DNA of 49,483 nt. Origin: Chrysomallon squamiferum (lineage: Eukaryota > Mollusca > Gastropoda > Neomphalida > Peltospiridae). The DNA is taken from positions 16,777,278-16,826,760 of the forward strand of contig CM022677.1 in the NCBI GenBank assembly GCA_012295275.1, given 5' to 3'. Under the pieces are notes generated by a model. The model was not told the DNA's origin, made no database searches, and saw only the letters and a program-made list of their open reading frames with translations. The position numbers were made by a program, and so were the translations under genes. Shown here in pieces: positions 46,270 through 49,483 of this stretch. Each line of letters begins with the position of its first letter. The first letter of the stretch is position 1.

Positions 46270-46353
46270 GTGTGTACGATTATAACCATTCTTGTTATTG
46301 TTGTTGTTTTTATTATTATTAGTGCTGTTGTCGTTGTTGTTGTTGTTGTTATT

Positions 46354-46361
46354 TTTTTCTT

Positions 46362-46442
<81 letters not shown>

Positions 46443-46450
46443 TTATTATT
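46354..46450. repeat. (TTC)n-(TTA)n tract
   Basis: Triplet repeats in the first intron after the 46128 exon. The Phe/Leu/Tyr-rich frames are artefacts. Confidence 0.95.
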
Positions 46451-46920
46451 ATTACTATTTTTTTTATTATTACTGTTGTTGCTGTTGTTATTATGATTAT
46501 TATTATCACTCATTTGTTATTATTCTTAATTAGTGTCTAAATGCATTAGCAAATTACTGCTGTGATTATTTATTAATTGCAACTAAACTTTGCTAACTAT
46601 AAAGGATAAAGCAACAGACAAAGGAAGAGGTGTATAGGGGTTGCTGTTTATCAGTATGTTTGTGTGTGTGTGTGTCGATGTGGTAGATGTTGTAATAACG
46701 ACTGCGCAAGTAACATTCCAGCTGTTATTTTTAGTACGAAGGAGAATTTGTAATAATACGAGCAATAAAAGGTCCTCGTAATATTTATGGACGTACGCAT
46801 ACACTAAGTACTTACTGTCACAGATTGCTCTTGGACACTTGGACACTTGGAGGCTCGCCATGTTAGTGATTACATTTAAATATTTTCCGAAATTTTCAGG
46901 AATTATACACATTTCTTGTA

Positions 46921-47046
<126 letters not shown>

Positions 47047-47115
47047 TATTATATGCAATCATAAACCTAGACATATATAATTATATTTAATTATTTAATT
47101 ACTTTGTGTTATTAG

Positions 47116-47142
47116 GTACCGTGAAGAAAAGTTGCAAGGATG
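47116..47142 (+). CDS. Second exon (27 nt) of the neprilysin-like gene
   Basis: Acceptor gtgttattag, donor gtgagt at 47143. With the previous exon it reads LSRTVKKSCKD, placing a Cys shortly after the membrane anchor, as in the first extracellular C-x-x-x-x-C segment of M13 proteins. The C-x-x-x-x-C partner would be in the next exon, beyond the window. Confidence 0.55.
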
Positions 47143-47439
47143 GTGAGTAACTTAGAAGAGTAAAATTAACATAAACACATCTTTATTCTTCTTACAACTG
47201 CATTATCGTAACAAGATTGTCATCGTCAGTATATAATTATTTTTTTAATTTAATTTGATAGCAGTCCGTATTGACAAACATCATAACTGAATCCTGTTAC
47301 ATCTTAATTATCGGTTAAAATGTATACTAGATAATTTCTGTAATGATGTTAATTTGTTTTAAACTATAAATTATATTTTTACTCTACTCCATAATTTTAC
47401 GTGGCACAAGTCAAATTGTTTACCCATTTTTCGTAATTT

Positions 47440-47821
47440 TAATATGAATATTTTCGTCTTTCACTATTGGACCTATAATTTCAGCGTGTATCAGTCTTGC
47501 TTTTTCTTTAGATCAGTACTCTGTGCCATTATTGTTATATGTATCCGTCAACATGTTTTAACAGATTTTCAGTCTATGCCGTTATTTCTCGATGTGTCTG
47601 TTTAGCTGTTTCTCTAGATTATGACTCAATGCCATAGTTTCAACACGTATGTGTTTACTGTTTCATTGTATTTTCACTCCATATCTTTTCAGTAGATTAG
47701 AACTTCATGCCATGATAGCAACATGTATTTATGTTTACTTATTTTGGTAGTTTACATTCCGCAGTTGTAACATGTATCTTCAACTTTTCATTAGATTTTC
47801 ACTTCGTGTTATAATCACAAG

Positions 47822-47873
<52 letters not shown>

Positions 47874-48320
47874 CTATCTATCTATCTATCTGTCTCTGTC
47901 TCTATCTATCTGTTTCATTTGATTTTTTCAGTCCAGGCATACTTTCAACATGTGTCTGTCTACCCATTTCATTAGATTATTATTCCATGCCATACTTTCA
48001 ACATGTGTTTTTCTACGGTGTCATCAGATTTTCGCTTCATCACAAAGGTTCAACATATCTCTGCCTACCCATTTCGTTTGAATATTACTCCGTGACAAAT
48101 TTCAGTCTAGCTTTTGTCTAGCTATTTTATTAGTAATCATTCAATGACATATTTGCACCATACAACTGTTTAGCTATTTCGTTACGTTATCACGCCATTC
48201 CGCAATTGCCACAGGTTTCTGCTACCTATTCCATTAGATTATAACTACGTCATAATTTTAAATGTATACGTTTTCATGTTTCATTAGATTATATATTATT
48301 GAATGCCGCACTGTCAAAAT
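47440..48320. repeat. Degenerate 60-70-bp tandem array
   Basis: Diverged units with the theme (ttcatt)agatt..cact..catgccat..ttcaacatgt..ctgtctacc recur about 12 times, interrupted by an (ATCT)n tract at 47821-47910. Intronic if the second M13 gene is real. Confidence 0.75.
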
Positions 48321-48529
48321 GCATTTGTCAATTTTTTTTTTTTTTTTTTTTTTTTTTGAATCAGACGAAAGCCCCCAAACATGACAGAATTTCGAACTTG
48401 CATTCTGTTGTTAGACTCAAACAGTTTGCAGGGATGAAATTTATCTCTGAATTATCAGTCTGATCTTTACTAATTAATGAATTTTGTGAATCCTTCAGGG
48501 AAAATCACTTTCATATTTTATTTTTTGTT

Positions 48530-49483
48530 TTGTTTTGTTAATTCGTTTTAACATTCACTGTACTAGATCTTTACTCGAACTGGTAATTTATTTATTCAGT
48601 TCGTTTTAACATTCACTGTACTAGACCTTCACTCGAACTGGGAATTTATTTATTTAATTCGTTTTTACATTCACTGTACTAGACCGTGCACTCGAACTGG
48701 GAATTTATTTAATTCGTTTTAACATTCACTGAATTATATCTTAACTCGAAATGGGAATTTATTTATTTAATTCGCTTTAACATTCACCGTACTAGATCTT
48801 CACTCGAAATGGGAATTTATTTATGTAATTCGTTCTAACATTCACTGATAGCTTCACTCGAACTGGTAATTTTTTTATTTAATTCGTTTTAACATTCACT
48901 GTACCAGACCTTCACTCGAACATGAAATTTATCTATTTAATTCGTTTTAACATTCACTGTAGTAGATCTTCACGAGAACATGAAATTTATTTATTTAATT
49001 CGTTTTAACATTCAATGAGCTAGATCTTCACTCGAACTGGGAATTTTTTATTTAATTCGTTTTAACATTCAATGAGCTAGATCTTCACTCGAACTGGGAA
49101 TTTATTTATTTAATTCGTTTTAACATTCACTGTACCTAATAGACCTTCACTCGAACTGGGAATTTATTTACTGAATTCGTTTTAAAATTGACTGTACTAG
49201 ATCTTCACTCGAACTTGAATTTATGTATTTAATTCGTTTTAACATTCACAGATCTAGGACTTCACTCGAACTGGAAATTTATTTATTTAATTCGTTTTAA
49301 CATTCACTGAACTAGATCTTCACTGAACTAGATCTTCACTCGAACTGGTAATTTATTTATTTAATTCGTTTTAACATTCACTGAACTAGATCTTCACTCG
49401 AACTGGTAATTTATTTATTTCGTTTTAACATTCACCGTACTAGATCTTCATGGGAATTTATTTTTTTAATTTGTTTAAACATT
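48530..49483. repeat. 58-60-bp tandem array running off the right edge
   Basis: Unit built of ttcactcgaactggtaattt, atttatttaattcgtttt and aacattcactgtactagatc, about 16 copies with substitutions and small indels. The last copies are still intact in form at the window end. Confidence 0.95.

Overview
The window looks like AT-rich animal (metazoan) nuclear DNA. It has spliced genes with GT-AG introns, very dense microsatellites ((CA)n, (GA)n, (TAA)n, (TTTA)n), several minisatellites, mariner- and SINE-like remnants, and one 200-base assembly gap. The repeat style and the gene families suggest a mollusc, probably a cephalopod. That is inference: nothing in the sequence fixes the species.

Left part (442-11958, + strand): the 3' two thirds of a multi-exon neprilysin/ECE-like M13 zinc endopeptidase gene. 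Sixteen exons can be placed by splice sites and family motifs, through the GENIAD metal-ligand motif to the terminal ..CHLW stop. The 5' end lies off the left edge. The exon that should carry HExxH falls in the N gap (6784-6983). One exon has a 1-base frameshift in an A6 run. Introns hold a decayed mariner transposase (about 5640-6600) and an 89-bp minisatellite of about 21 copies (8.2-10.4 kb).

Middle part (13.2-43.6 kb): a cluster of intronless genes and gene fragments for the alpha subunit of collagen-type prolyl 4-hydroxylase (P4HA-like). Only one copy, at 28729-30237 (- strand), is intact: 502 aa, with the HxD...H...K catalytic set and the family's paired cysteines. The others are broken: A (13265-13891), B (20281-21808), C (about 23680-25263), F (37844-39422), all - strand, and E (41797-43330, + strand). 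There are also remnants near 26336, 40084-40345 (-) and 40454-40702 (+). B and E are arms of an inverted duplication of about 2.3 kb, roughly 19 kb apart, and share the same in-frame TAG. The absence of introns suggests an ancestral retrocopy followed by local DNA duplication and decay.

Between copies are mainly simple repeats plus two notable arrays: 11 copies of a 24-bp unit right after the first gene (12.75-13.01 kb), and four about 550-bp tandem units (14.57-16.75 kb).

Right part: a first coding exon (46128-46269) encoding a short basic cytoplasmic tail and one membrane anchor, followed by a 27-nt exon (47116-47142) reading TVKKSCKD, looks like the start of a second neprilysin-like gene that runs off the right edge. 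Its intron holds a degenerate array (47.4-48.3 kb) and a 58-60-bp tandem array (48.5 kb to the end). Two M13 peptidase genes in the same orientation therefore flank the P4HA-like cluster. Peptide cleavage and proline hydroxylation are separate activities; no joint pathway can be read from the sequence.
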